The position numbers and the translations under genes are program-made. From Candidatus Bathyarchaeota archaeon (GTDB taxonomy: Archaea > Thermoproteota > Bathyarchaeia > Bathyarchaeales > DTEX01), in NCBI GenBank assembly GCA_025059045.1, contig JANXEA010000007.1, positions 62,001-126,000 on the forward strand: a stretch of DNA of 64,000 nucleotides. Reading direction: 5' to 3'. The notes under the pieces were generated by a model. That model had not been told where the DNA came from. It saw only the letters and a program-made list of their open reading frames with translations, and ran no database searches. This document shows, piece by piece, positions 43,123 through 52,502 of this stretch; within the stretch, counting starts at the first letter, position 1, and every line of letters begins with the position of its first letter.

Positions 43123-43665
43123 TCATAGATCATTTCCTAATTCTATAATAATGGCCTTCTCAGCGAACAAGTCCTTATATGTCTGGAATAATCTACGCTT
43201 CTGGTCTTTTTCTAGCCCTAGATATATTAAGTGACTTCTGCATTTTAACTTGCAATCTGTTGCTCCGAATTTTGGAACAATTATACTCGCATGAAGCATC
43301 TCAAATAAACGGAGATTTACATCACATTCAATTTTCTGGTCAGTTTGAACCGCAACTATCGAGACTATTCGGGCATCTTTATGGGATAAAAGATGATCAA
43401 TATGCCACCTCATATGCTTATTTTTTATCATGTGCCTCCTAAGACGCCCAAACAAGCTAAAAGCTCCACGCCCTAAAGCTGAGCCAGTATAAGCATAGTA
43501 TCCTCTCATAAAGAATCGTTCACCAAGTCTTCCTACTTTAAGACTGCAATCATTTGAAATGTAGATTATGAGTGTGTATATGCCTTTGGCATGAGGCCCC
43601 ATCTTTGATTTTTCGTTTATCTCTTTAAGCATTTGACTTTCAGCTCGATCCATCCACGTCAACAC
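43123..43665 (-). CDS. DUF123 GIY-YIG-like protein
   Basis: 180 residues. The motif GIYTLIIYIS begins the domain and RGYYAYTGSALGRGAFSLFG carries the YTGSA element. MRWHIDHLL follows, and FGATDCKLKCRSHLIYL holds the Cys pair. DUF123 proteins are GIY-YIG relatives whose activity is not established; nuclease action is a family-based guess. Start TTG 43665 or ATG 43653. Confidence 0.82.
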   Translation of the reverse strand: MLTWMDRAESQMLKEINEKSKMGPHAKGIYTLIIYISNDCSLKVGRLGERFFMRGYYAYTGSALGRGAFSLFGRLRRHMIKNKHMRWHIDHLLSHKDARIVSIVAVQTDQKIECDVNLRLFEMLHASIIVPKFGATDCKLKCRSHLIYLGLEKDQKRRLFQTYKDLFAEKAIIIELGNDL

Positions 43666-43722
43666 CAGATCTCACAAAAATTTGAGATGAAGAAAACATA
43701 AATTGAAATGCTTATGACGTAA

Positions 43723-43731
43723 GATATAAAA
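43723..43731 (+). promoter_or_regulatory. TATA-like box of the MoaD/SAMP-like gene
   Basis: GATATAAAA lies about 24-28 nt upstream of GTG 43751. At the usual archaeal spacing, transcription would begin at or next to the start codon, giving a leaderless or very short-leader mRNA. Confidence 0.4.
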
Positions 43732-43750
43732 TGATTAGATCACTAAAGGT

Positions 43751-44044
43751 GTGATTGTGGACCTCATGGTCTACCTTAAATTTCTAGGCGTTTTCAAAAA
43801 GGTCGTCGGTTTGGGAGAACTATTCTTAAGCTTTAATGGAGGGGTATTAAGTGATTTGATAAAGAAATTAGTTGAGCTTTATCCCAACTTAAAGAAGGCA
43901 TTGCTTGATCCCGATTTGGAAGATCCACGACCCAATGCTCTGATTCTCGTGAACGGAAAGGAGATAAGTGTTCTAGATGGCTTGAATACTAAAATAAAAG
44001 ACGATGATGAGATCATAATCATCCCGGTAACGCACGGAGGTTAA
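43751..44044 (+). CDS. MoaD/ThiS/SAMP-like small ubiquitin-fold protein
   Basis: 97 residues ending in PVTHGG, the C-terminal Gly-Gly that is adenylated and thiocarboxylated or conjugated in this family. The beta-grasp pattern runs VYLKFLGVFKKVVGLGELFL through DEIIIIPVTHGG. It may serve as sulfur carrier for molybdopterin or tungstopterin synthesis, or as a protein modifier. No moaE or E1-like gene is adjacent. GTG 43757 is a second possible start. Confidence 0.85.
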   Translation: MIVDLMVYLKFLGVFKKVVGLGELFLSFNGGVLSDLIKKLVELYPNLKKALLDPDLEDPRPNALILVNGKEISVLDGLNTKIKDDDEIIIIPVTHGG

Positions 44045-44056
44045 TGAGCCCTTTCC

Positions 44057-44425
44057 CTAATATCTAATGCCTTCCGAATCTTTGCCGTTTCTGGAAGGTT
44101 TTAATGTTAAGGTCATTATAGTCATGGTGATTGTTAAGGCCCAGACTACAACACACAGAATTGGTAATATCGGAAACTTGAGCAGAGTGGTATATAGAAA
44201 CCGGTCTGTCTCACTCATATTAGATAACGCTTGCAGCATTCCCGACCTCTTTGGCCAAGGAAAGAGGGAACCTGCAGGTGACGTACGCCAGAATGGTTCA
44301 CCCTCATTTATGATATCTAATGCTAATATACGGTAGGCTTCAAAAGTATATGTTGTAATCAAGGAGGATGAAAGAGCCAATAGTAAAACTATGGCGATAC
44401 GTCTCATTCTGTTCAGCGGTGTCAC
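44057..44425 (-). CDS. Small membrane protein with two transmembrane helices
   Basis: 122 residues; hydrophobic segments at about 10-27 and 86-108 flank an external stretch. Start GTG 44425 or ATG 44407. No family is recognised. The end nearly meets the MoaD-like gene on the other strand. Confidence 0.5.
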   Translation of the reverse strand: MTPLNRMRRIAIVLLLALSSSLITTYTFEAYRILALDIINEGEPFWRTSPAGSLFPWPKRSGMLQALSNMSETDRFLYTTLLKFPILPILCVVVWALTITMTIMTLTLKPSRNGKDSEGIRY

Positions 44426-44540
44426 CGCAAAAAATTATGTCACTATCACGTTATAATTCTAACCTTTAGAACACTACTCAAATGAAGTAGCGTCTAGTTA
44501 TTACGCACTGATATTTTTTTAAGTTGTAAACTTATTCATC

Positions 44541-44834
44541 CTATGATCTGAGAAAGGGGAATTGCTTCTCATACAATTTCTTGTTCTTGATCACTTCGGC
44601 TCCGAAGGATGTTATTTTTGCCCATAGCCACAACACATTTTGCGCTTCGACAAGTTGTACGAGGTTTCTACGAGCAAGATAGAGCATATTAGCATCCATG
44701 TCCTTTTCAGGAATCCCAAGTTCTCTTTGAAGAGTGTCCCTGTCGACACCCCAATCGCTAATTCCTTCAACAGAAGCCTTGTAAAGGTATTCTAAAATCT
44801 CTTTCCTTACCCTTTCATGAGTTACTGTAGACAT
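44541..44834 (-). CDS. Small winged-helix-like protein
   Basis: 97 residues. The pattern VRKEILEYLYKA, RDTLQRELGIPEKDMDANMLYL and GAEVIKNKKLYEK fits a winged-helix fold that could bind DNA. A strand LVQLVEAQNVLWLWAKIT forms the wing. It is the next gene after the hdrA operon on the same strand but separated by about 70 bp. The function is not known. Confidence 0.7.
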   Translation of the reverse strand: MSTVTHERVRKEILEYLYKASVEGISDWGVDRDTLQRELGIPEKDMDANMLYLARRNLVQLVEAQNVLWLWAKITSFGAEVIKNKKLYEKQFPFLRS

Positions 44835-44902
44835 GTTTAAATGTTAGACTAACTGGTGCTTAAAAATATTTTTGCATGCTTTAATAGCCGCAACAAATTT
44901 GT

Positions 44903-47332
44903 TTAGGTCATCGTACCTTTTCGGGAAAAGATTTGATCTATATACGTCTTCAGCCTCTCATTTTCAGACTTAATCCTTTCTATGCCCAGTTCTTTCATCT
45001 TTTCATACATCTCTTTTACTGTCTCTGCGAACTTTATACCCTCCGCAGCGGATATAAATTCCACTCTAAATCTATCAGGTGTCAGCCCCATTTTTTCAAG
45101 CGTCTTACCCAGCGCCTCCATGCGTGCCTTCATCTTCCAGTTTCCGTCAATGTAGTGGCAATCGTATGGGAGGTGGCATGCACCAATGAGCACCATACCT
45201 GCCCCCCTTCTAAAGGCTTCTAGAACAAAGTCCCTATCTACTCTTCCAGAGCACATAACCTTAATAATTCTAATATTTGTTGGATACTCGAAGCGGCTTG
45301 TTCCCGCAAGATCTGCTCCAGCATAAGCACACCAATTGCAACAGAAACCTATGATTTTGCTCTCAGGATCATTCTCCAAGGCGGCTTCAATCTGCGCAAA
45401 TATTTGCGCATCTGTAAAATGCATTTGCGTTATTGCATCGGAGGGACACTCTGCAACACAAGTTCCACATCCATGACACATGGCAACCCTCACTTCGGCT
45501 GGTTTTCCAATTTCAACTTTTATTGCACCGTAGGGACACTTGGTTGCACAAACACCACATTTGACCCTAACATTCCTGCATTTCTCCGAATCGACAATGG
45601 CGACTATAGGCTCTATCTTAACTTTTGGCTTAGAGAGTATGGTAGCAGCTCTCGCAGCTGCCGCGCTGCCCTGAGAGACACTGTATGGTATATCCTTTGG
45701 ACCTTGGCAGGCACCTGCGAGGAATATGCCGTCAACTGGGGTGTCAATCGGCTTTAGCTTTGGATGGCTTTCCATAAAGAAACCATCCGTTCCACGGGTC
45801 AAATTAAGAATCTTTGAAATCTGCTCTGCATCTCTTCTTGGGATAGCAGCAGTTGCTAGGACTACCATTTCAGCTTCTAATCTTACCTGTTCGCCTAGAA
45901 GCGTATCTTCGGCATGGATTATGAGATTCTTGCTTACAGGAATCTCCTCAACCCTTGAAACTCTTCCCCTAATAAAGTTAACCCCCATTTCCCTTGCCCT
46001 AGAATAAAACTCTTCATATCCCTTAAAGTTGGTTCTCATGTCGATATAGAAAACGAATACTTCAACGTCTCTTCCATAGTGTTCTTTGAGCTGAACAACA
46101 TGCTTAAGAGTATACATACAGCAGAACCCTGAACAGTAGGAGTGGAGGTTTACATCTCTGGAACCTACACATTGTATGAACGCGACTGTTTTCGGCCTTT
46201 TCCCATCTGAAGCTCGGATAACATGGCCGCCAGTTGGTCCAGCTGCTAGGATTAATCTCTCAAACTCGAGGCTTGTAATTACGTTATCATATTCCCCATA
46301 TCCATAAATGTTCCATTTACTTGGTAGGTATATATCATAGCCAGTTGCCACAATTATTGTTCCGACCTCTAATTCGATCTCCTCAGCCTCTTGGCTAAAG
46401 TCAATAGCCTTCCGAGGTCCACAGGCATCTACACACTTGTAACATTCTATGCAATAGTCCCTGTTGATTCGATAGATTAAAGGAACGGCTTGATCGAATG
46501 GGACAGAAATGGCTTTTCTTACCCCTAGATTCGCATCCCACTCGTTAGGATATTCAATTGGACATACATCTCGACACTCACCGCAACCAGTGCAATTCTC
46601 TTCAATAACATAACGTGGATTCTTTCTGATCTTAACCCTGAAATTTCCTATATAACCATCAACATTGATAACTTCCGCGAAGGTAATCAGTTCAATATTT
46701 GGATGGCGTGAAACATCTACCATCCTAGGCCCTTCGATACATATTGAACAGTCCAACGTTGGAAACGTCTTATCAAGCTGAGCCATGTGCCCACCTATAC
46801 TCTCGCCTTTTTCAACAAGATAAACCTTAAAACCCATCTCTGCAAGGTCCAACGCTGCATTCATACCTGCTATGCCGCCGCCAATTACTAGGGCCCTATT
46901 TATCACGGGAACCTCCATTGGCGCCAGAGGCTCGAGGAGCCTAGCCTTAGCAACAGCCATCTTCACGATCTCCTTTGCCTTCTCAGTCGCTTCATCGGGA
47001 GCGCTTTGATGGCACCAAGAGCATTGTTCACGGATGTTAGCCATCTCAAGAAGGTATGGATTCAAACCGGCTTCAGCAATTGTTCGGCGGAATGTAAATT
47101 CATGCATCCTTGGCGAGCATGCTGCAACGACCACTCGATTCAAATTGTGTTCTCTTATTGCCTTACGGATCTCATCTTGGCCAGGGTCAGAACATGTGTA
47201 GCGGTTGTCGGTTGCAAATACAACTCCTTTAAGTTTTCGCGCATACTCAGTTACAGCTTGGACGTCAACCACTCCAGCTATATTTAGTCCACAATGACAA
47301 ACAAAAACCCCTATTCTCAAATCATTTTCCAT
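44903..47332 (-). CDS. HdrA-like electron-bifurcating flavoprotein fused to an MvhD domain
   Basis: About 809 residues from ATG 47332 (AGGTGAG upstream; GTG 47341 is an alternative). The N-terminus GVFVCHCGLNIAG leads to the FAD motif VIGGGIAGMNAALDLAE and the HdrA-specific TFPTLDCSICIEGPRM. Two ferredoxin motifs lie midway (CTGCGECRDVCP; CIECYKCVDAC) and two more near residue 590-640 (CGVCATKCP; CHGCGTCVAECP). From about 660 the MvhD [2Fe-2S] domain follows (CCNWCAYAGADLAG, VLIGACHLPYDCHY). HdrA splits electron pairs between ferredoxin and a disulfide; MvhD links it to a hydrogenase or dehydrogenase. Neither HdrB nor HdrC is nearby. Confidence 0.9.
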   Translation of the reverse strand: MENDLRIGVFVCHCGLNIAGVVDVQAVTEYARKLKGVVFATDNRYTCSDPGQDEIRKAIREHNLNRVVVAACSPRMHEFTFRRTIAEAGLNPYLLEMANIREQCSWCHQSAPDEATEKAKEIVKMAVAKARLLEPLAPMEVPVINRALVIGGGIAGMNAALDLAEMGFKVYLVEKGESIGGHMAQLDKTFPTLDCSICIEGPRMVDVSRHPNIELITFAEVINVDGYIGNFRVKIRKNPRYVIEENCTGCGECRDVCPIEYPNEWDANLGVRKAISVPFDQAVPLIYRINRDYCIECYKCVDACGPRKAIDFSQEAEEIELEVGTIIVATGYDIYLPSKWNIYGYGEYDNVITSLEFERLILAAGPTGGHVIRASDGKRPKTVAFIQCVGSRDVNLHSYCSGFCCMYTLKHVVQLKEHYGRDVEVFVFYIDMRTNFKGYEEFYSRAREMGVNFIRGRVSRVEEIPVSKNLIIHAEDTLLGEQVRLEAEMVVLATAAIPRRDAEQISKILNLTRGTDGFFMESHPKLKPIDTPVDGIFLAGACQGPKDIPYSVSQGSAAAARAATILSKPKVKIEPIVAIVDSEKCRNVRVKCGVCATKCPYGAIKVEIGKPAEVRVAMCHGCGTCVAECPSDAITQMHFTDAQIFAQIEAALENDPESKIIGFCCNWCAYAGADLAGTSRFEYPTNIRIIKVMCSGRVDRDFVLEAFRRGAGMVLIGACHLPYDCHYIDGNWKMKARMEALGKTLEKMGLTPDRFRVEFISAAEGIKFAETVKEMYEKMKELGIERIKSENERLKTYIDQIFSRKGTMT

Positions 47333-47349
47333 CAATCTCACCTGATAAA

Positions 47350-48213
47350 CTACTGCAATCTGTCAACTGAATCGCGAGCTTTGGCCGTGAGCCTACTGTA
47401 CAATTTTTTTGCCATGATTTTCGGCGATGTTAGTTTTTCTAATGCCTTATTCCACGCGCCTGAGTGGACATCTGTGCTGCAAACGAATGTTCTTGAGAAC
47501 TCTAATGCACTATCGACCGGACAAACAACCTTACATGCTCCGCAATAGATGCAAAAGGTCTGATCTACTTCTACTTTTCCATTATTTAAAACTTGTAATA
47601 CATTTGGGATTGGACAAACATCTGCGCAATCGTGGCATCCTTCTTTGCATCTCTCCATATTGATCCGGATGGATCCATAGAAGATTTTCTTCACGGTTAT
47701 GGCATTGTAAGGACATGCTATTTCGCATAGGCGGCATGCTGGACAATGTTCCTTATCAATGAAGACCTCTATCTTTCCTTTCTCTTCATCAAATTTGACC
47801 TCTATGAGGTTGAATGGACATGCCTTTACACATATGTCGCAATCTCTTGGGCACTTGCCATCTATAACCTCAATATGACGTATTATTTTCGGAAAAGCCT
47901 CTTTTTCAATAACCGGAATCGTCTCCATCTCATTAATTTTAAGCTTGAATGCGCCACGGGGGCATATTGCGCTACATATCCCGCAGTAGTTGCATCTGTT
48001 TTCATCAATATCAATAACTGAACATCCTAGTTTCGCGTTATGAGCTCGTGAAGGTATAACGATTTTTATCGCCTCTTTTGGACAAACCGTTTGACAAATA
48101 TCACATCCAATGCACTTATCTCTGTCAAGACTAAGTGAAAAACGCTTTACGTAAGTGGCTCGCCAAACCATCAAATATTTATCAACCACAGTCTTGAATG
48201 CTTGTGCCCGCAT
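47350..48213 (-). CDS. Polyferredoxin with six [4Fe-4S] motifs
   Basis: 287 residues with six Cys motifs in order: CIGCDICQTVCP, CNYCGICSAICP, CPRDCDICVKACP, CPACRLCEIACP, CKEGCHDCADVCP and CIYCGACKVVCP. The layout resembles the polyferredoxin subunit of formylmethanofuran dehydrogenase (FwdF type) and related electron conduits. A C-terminal tail of about 45 residues lacks cysteines. It is directly upstream of hdrA, so it probably carries low-potential electrons to or from the HdrA-MvhD protein. Confidence 0.85.
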   Translation of the reverse strand: MRAQAFKTVVDKYLMVWRATYVKRFSLSLDRDKCIGCDICQTVCPKEAIKIVIPSRAHNAKLGCSVIDIDENRCNYCGICSAICPRGAFKLKINEMETIPVIEKEAFPKIIRHIEVIDGKCPRDCDICVKACPFNLIEVKFDEEKGKIEVFIDKEHCPACRLCEIACPYNAITVKKIFYGSIRINMERCKEGCHDCADVCPIPNVLQVLNNGKVEVDQTFCIYCGACKVVCPVDSALEFSRTFVCSTDVHSGAWNKALEKLTSPKIMAKKLYSRLTAKARDSVDRLQ

Positions 48214-48343
48214 GATTGATGACCTCGCGGCGGAAATGTCCGTTAAGATCCCTTAAACGTTACTGTTAATATTCAAGTCCTCAATAATAATATTATCAAA
48301 AAATATGCGATATTCATCACGTGCTAATAGGGCGGATTTGCTT

Positions 48344-49093
48344 ATGTCAGTTTGGCTGTACGGTGTTTCCAGCTCTATTCTTGTTAGTCTGCTCTCTTTA
48401 GTTGGCATACTCTATTTTTTGATAAGCGAAGAGAATCTTAAGAATATTATTTTATATCTAGTTAGTTTTTCGGCCGGAGGTTTATTTGGAGATGCATTTA
48501 TACATATTATTCCGGAGTTAGGGGAGCATAGTGGTTTTACTCCAGATACATCCATCTTCATTCTACTTGGCATAGTTTCATCATTTATAGTTGAAAAATT
48601 CTTCCAATGGAGACACTGTCACATTCCGACGTCTGAGGAGCACCCTCACTCCTTTGCGTATGTGAACCTTTTTGGCGACTCTGTTCATAATTTTATTGAC
48701 GGTTTGATTATTGGTGGTAGCTATATGATGGGCACTTCTGTTGGTGTGGCAACTACGTTAGCTGTTATGTTCCATGAGATTCCACAGGAAATGGGAGACT
48801 TTGGGGTCCTCATCTATGGAGGTTTCACCAAGAAGAAAGCTGTTATGTTCAATTTACTAACAGCCTTCACGGCACTTATCGGTACAATAGCAGCGCTGAT
48901 GATGGGGACAATGATTAATAGTTTCACCTCTTATTTGATGCCATTCGCGGCCGGCTCATTCATTTATATTGCCGGTTCAGATTTGATTCCAGAAATAAGA
49001 AAGGAGGAGCCCAATCTGCTGAAGTCTACTACTCAGCTGTTATCCCTTACATTAGGTATACTTGTTATTTTCTCACTTAGCTTTCTGGAGTGA
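48344..49093 (+). CDS. ZIP family metal transporter
   Basis: About 249 residues with eight membrane segments. The metal-site helices are HNFIDGLIIGG and HEIPQEMGDF. The cytosolic loop is His-rich (RHCHIPTSEEHPHS). ATG 48344 is preferred to ATG 48305, since the family usually starts just before the first helix and the upstream ATG has no ribosome site. It probably imports zinc, iron or similar divalent ions. Confidence 0.88.
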   Translation: MSVWLYGVSSSILVSLLSLVGILYFLISEENLKNIILYLVSFSAGGLFGDAFIHIIPELGEHSGFTPDTSIFILLGIVSSFIVEKFFQWRHCHIPTSEEHPHSFAYVNLFGDSVHNFIDGLIIGGSYMMGTSVGVATTLAVMFHEIPQEMGDFGVLIYGGFTKKKAVMFNLLTAFTALIGTIAALMMGTMINSFTSYLMPFAAGSFIYIAGSDLIPEIRKEEPNLLKSTTQLLSLTLGILVIFSLSFLE

Positions 49094-49439
49094 TCGTTTT
49101 CAGTAACTTATGATTTTTGCATTTGCAGAAAAGATTGGTCGAATTATTAAACCGAAAATCGAGAATAAAAGTTTTTAAAATCAAGATTCAGATATAGATG
49201 AAAAATTGAACCTAAAACAGTACCTGCAGCATTCTAAGCATCTTAGATAGGCCGCTATGGAAATGTTAGAGACATTAAATTTCGGTTCTCACCAAAAAAT
49301 TGACATACAATTTTTATCGTCGTCTCTATGAATATTTTTTTGATCTGAAAATAAGCCTAATTTACCTTTCTTTTCACCAGATAATGAAAAGGGTCAATTT
49401 ATTGCCCATTATTGAATGGACGGCGTGAGCACAGGATGG
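49094..49439. other. AT-rich intergenic stretch, nothing found
   Basis: Between the ZIP gene and the convergent radical SAM gene. It has several A/T tracts and stops in all frames. No RNA gene, repeat or coding fragment was recognised. Confidence 0.5.
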
Positions 49440-50501
49440 TTAGACTTGCCTCCTAACTTTATATCCTCTAATAGGTATCTCTACCCCACACTTCGGACAC
49501 TTCTTCTGCTGAGTAATATTATACTTGATGATGCTGGGGCCATAACGCTTGATCAGGGTTTCGCCACAATTAGGACAATAGGTGTTTTCGTACTTATGTC
49601 CAGTTACATTTCCAATGTATGGAAATAGAACCCCAATCTTCTTAGCCATACAGTATGCCTTTTCAAGTGTACGAACGCTAGTTGCAGGTTCATAAAATTT
49701 GTAGGCTGGAAAATATCGAGTAAAATGTAAAGGAGTTTCCGGACCGGCCTCCTTTATATGTTTCTCAATCAGCCATCTCATGCATTCATCATCGTCATTA
49801 ACTCTCGGGATCACTAAATTAACAACCTCTACATGAATTCCCATACGCTTAGCTTCCCTAATATTTCTCCAAACTTTCTCAACCTCTACACCACCACAGT
49901 ATCGCTCATATGTTTCCTTGTCTCCTTTGACATCCACCTTCAGCCCATCCATACCCGACTGACGCAGCATTTCCAGGGCTTCTAAGGTCATGTAACCGTT
50001 TGAAACATAACAACAATATAGTCCAGCTAAGGATCCTAACTTGAATAATTCAACATTCCAGTCGCTCAATAAAGTTGGCTCTTGGAAACTTGAACAAAGA
50101 CCATTTGAACCATAGCGAAAGGCGAGACCCAAGACTTCATCAACCGAGATATATCTATAGTTTGAGATATCCGGGAACTTCTTTGAGATATCCCAGTTCT
50201 GGCACCAAGGACAATTAAAATTGCAGGACCACGTCGAAAATGTGAGTGCAGTAGACCCCGGCCAGTAATGAAAGAAAGGCTTTATTTCAATCGGTCTATT
50301 CTCAATTGCACTTATGTTACCATAGACTAATGTTAGTAATTTTCCATCGACATTTATACGTGTTCCACAATAGCCTTTCTCATAATTTATAATTTCACAT
50401 CTTCTCTCACAAAGTATGCAGCGTACCCTTTCATCACTAAGTTTCTCATATAATATAGACTCATAAACTATTGGATAACAAATTAAGCCTCTAGGGTTCA
50501 T
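49440..50501 (-). CDS. AmmeMemoRadiSam-type radical SAM enzyme
   Basis: 353 residues. An N-terminal Cys-rich part (CILCERRCEIINYEKGYC) precedes the radical SAM motif CNFNCPWCQNW at about residues 93-103. GSNGLCSSFQEPTLL and the Lys-Asp strand GLKVDVKGD follow. A C-terminal zinc ribbon (CPNCGETL, CPKCGVEI) is a feature of this group. The family is pyruvate-formate-lyase-activase-like and usually linked with AMMECR1 and Memo proteins, which are not in the window. Glycyl radical activation or a modification reaction is possible. Confidence 0.85.
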   Translation of the reverse strand: MNPRGLICYPIVYESILYEKLSDERVRCILCERRCEIINYEKGYCGTRINVDGKLLTLVYGNISAIENRPIEIKPFFHYWPGSTALTFSTWSCNFNCPWCQNWDISKKFPDISNYRYISVDEVLGLAFRYGSNGLCSSFQEPTLLSDWNVELFKLGSLAGLYCCYVSNGYMTLEALEMLRQSGMDGLKVDVKGDKETYERYCGGVEVEKVWRNIREAKRMGIHVEVVNLVIPRVNDDDECMRWLIEKHIKEAGPETPLHFTRYFPAYKFYEPATSVRTLEKAYCMAKKIGVLFPYIGNVTGHKYENTYCPNCGETLIKRYGPSIIKYNITQQKKCPKCGVEIPIRGYKVRRQV

Positions 50502-50586
50502 CTATGCTTGATCTGCCCTTAGAAGAGAATATAAATTCTCGCCATTTATCCTTATCTATGGATCTTTAGGTTGGTGGCGGAGCAGA

Positions 50587-51972
50587 TTGACTATAATAAT
50601 AAAGAATAAGATGGAATTGCTTAGTAATGCAGAGACGAGTTATATTCGAAGGGCTAGAGAGATTATTTTGGATGTTATTGAAAAATCCCTTAATTCTGTA
50701 GACCCAAGAACCATAATAAAATCCAAGGTCTTGCTAAAAGACAACAGACTCATAATCAACGATAAAATCTTCAATCTAGATGAGTTTGACAAGATATTTG
50801 TTGTTGGAGGAGGAAAAGCAAGTGGAAGCATGGCTAAAGCGCTAGAGGAGATTCTCGGGTCAAGGATAGAAGATGGAGTGATAGTTGTTCCACGCGGAGA
50901 ATCGCAGAGATATAAGATGCATAGAATCCGAGTCGTAGAGGGTAGTCACCCGATCCCGGATGAAAGAAGCGTAGCAAGCGCCAAAGAGATTTTGAATTTG
51001 GCGGGCAGGGTCGGAGAAAAAGATCTTGTTATAGGTCTCATTTCGGGAGGCGGCTCAGCTTTGATGGCGTTACCCTACGATGGGATAACTTTAGGCGATA
51101 AGCAAAGAGTTACTGATCTATTGCTTAGATCAGGGGCGACTATCAACGAGATAAACATCATCAGAAAGCATCTTTCAGGGATTAAAGGAGGAAGATTGGC
51201 AAAAAGTCTATACCCAGCTACAATATTATGTTTGTTGCTCTCAGATGTGCTTGGTGATCCCTTAGATGTGATAGCATCAGGTCCCACAGTTCCAGATTCA
51301 TCAACTTTCAGCGATGCGTTAGATATCCTTGAGAGATATGATCTCCTTAGCAAAATTCCTGTGTCAATTAGAGAGCTATTAATGAGCGGGGCCAAAGGCC
51401 TTGTTGAGGAGACACCGAAAGCTGATGATCCAGCATTCAAGAAAGTGCATAATGTGGTGATAGGCAATAATAGGTTGGCATGTGAAACCGCAGCCGAAGA
51501 GCTGAAGAGTTCGGGGTTTAATACAATGCTGTTAACCTCCCTTTTGGAAGGGGAAGCTAGGCATGTAGGAACAGTTTTCGGTACAGTTGCTAAAGAGATA
51601 TCCAGATCTGGAAACCCTATCTCTCCACCTGCAGCCATAATAGCTGGGGGAGAAACGACGGTGACTGTTACAGGACAGGGCAAGGGTGGGAGAAATCAGG
51701 AGCTTTGCTTAGGAGCTGCACTTAAGATTCAGGGACTTGAGAAAACGGTTTTAGCGTCTGTAAGCACTGATGGAGTCGATGGACCGACAGACTCTGCTGG
51801 CGCATTAGTAGACGGGTGGACGATTGCCCGTTCCAAGAGGCTAGGAATGGAGGCTAATGATTACTTAAGGAACAACGATTCATATTCATTCTTTTCGAGA
51901 TTAGGCGATCTGGTGATGACAGGTCCTACAGGGACGAATGTCAACGATATTACTATACTCCTTGTCATATAA
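50587..51972 (+). CDS. Glycerate 2-kinase (MOFRL/GckA family)
   Basis: 461 residues from TTG 50587, with GGAG just upstream. Motifs are VVGGGKASGSMA (about residues 75-86), LISGGGSALM, EINIIRKHLSGIKGG and the C-terminal MOFRL domain VTVTGQGKGGRNQEL and STDGVDGPTDSAGA. The enzyme makes 2-phosphoglycerate from glycerate in the non-phosphorylative Entner-Doudoroff route of archaea. It would be the outlet of 2-keto-3-deoxy acid breakdown, consistent with uronate genes elsewhere here. Confidence 0.93.
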   Translation: MTIIIKNKMELLSNAETSYIRRAREIILDVIEKSLNSVDPRTIIKSKVLLKDNRLIINDKIFNLDEFDKIFVVGGGKASGSMAKALEEILGSRIEDGVIVVPRGESQRYKMHRIRVVEGSHPIPDERSVASAKEILNLAGRVGEKDLVIGLISGGGSALMALPYDGITLGDKQRVTDLLLRSGATINEINIIRKHLSGIKGGRLAKSLYPATILCLLLSDVLGDPLDVIASGPTVPDSSTFSDALDILERYDLLSKIPVSIRELLMSGAKGLVEETPKADDPAFKKVHNVVIGNNRLACETAAEELKSSGFNTMLLTSLLEGEARHVGTVFGTVAKEISRSGNPISPPAAIIAGGETTVTVTGQGKGGRNQELCLGAALKIQGLEKTVLASVSTDGVDGPTDSAGALVDGWTIARSKRLGMEANDYLRNNDSYSFFSRLGDLVMTGPTGTNVNDITILLVI

Positions 51973-52019
51973 AAATAATAAGGATCGGGTTGTTACTCCT
52001 TTCCATCCTTCTGCATGTT

Positions 52020-52499
52020 CTAATCGCTTTCCTCTTCCGTCGGCCAGTTGGCGGCATAACCTCCCAGATATGAGCCCAAAAAGTTACCGCATAGAGGAGC
52101 AAGTATAGTGTCCAGTACAGTTGTCATCGTGAAATTGGCGAATGCACCCTCGAAAAATAAAAGTATAATGAAGGCTGAAAAGATGACTACACCCGGAATG
52201 ATTAGTATAAATTTTAAGTTTTCCTGCACTTTATACCCAGTATAAAACCCGCCACAGAATGAGCCAATTAAGTGAACAAGGCCAAACTGTAGAATCGCAG
52301 ATGCGATTCGAAACTCCTCTTGAAAGCTTAGGACGCCCAATATCCCCAAACCTGAAAGTGACCAATAAAGGGCGCCTATTCCTCCGGGAGAAAATATTAT
52401 GCTGTACAGGGTGTAAACAGCAGCAAACCCCAAGCCTCCGCCTATGAGTGCATAGATCAGATCCCACTTTCCAATTTTGCTCGAGTTTGATTCCTTCAT
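52020..52499 (-). CDS. Four-helix membrane protein of unknown function
   Basis: 159 residues with hydrophobic stretches at about 13-35, 40-60, 64-88, 93-115 and a Gly-rich end (LAPLCGNFLGSYLGGYAA). No family is recognised. It begins 3 bp after the adjacent single-anchor protein's stop on the same strand, so the two are a likely pair. Confidence 0.65.
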   Translation of the reverse strand: MKESNSSKIGKWDLIYALIGGGLGFAAVYTLYSIIFSPGGIGALYWSLSGLGILGVLSFQEEFRIASAILQFGLVHLIGSFCGGFYTGYKVQENLKFILIIPGVVIFSAFIILLFFEGAFANFTMTTVLDTILAPLCGNFLGSYLGGYAANWPTEEESD

Positions 52500-52502
52500 T
52501 TC

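Noticed and set aside
51075-51683. 202-codon minus-strand frame inside glycerate 2-kinase
   Set aside because: Shadow frame; the kinase on the plus strand is complete with all motifs.
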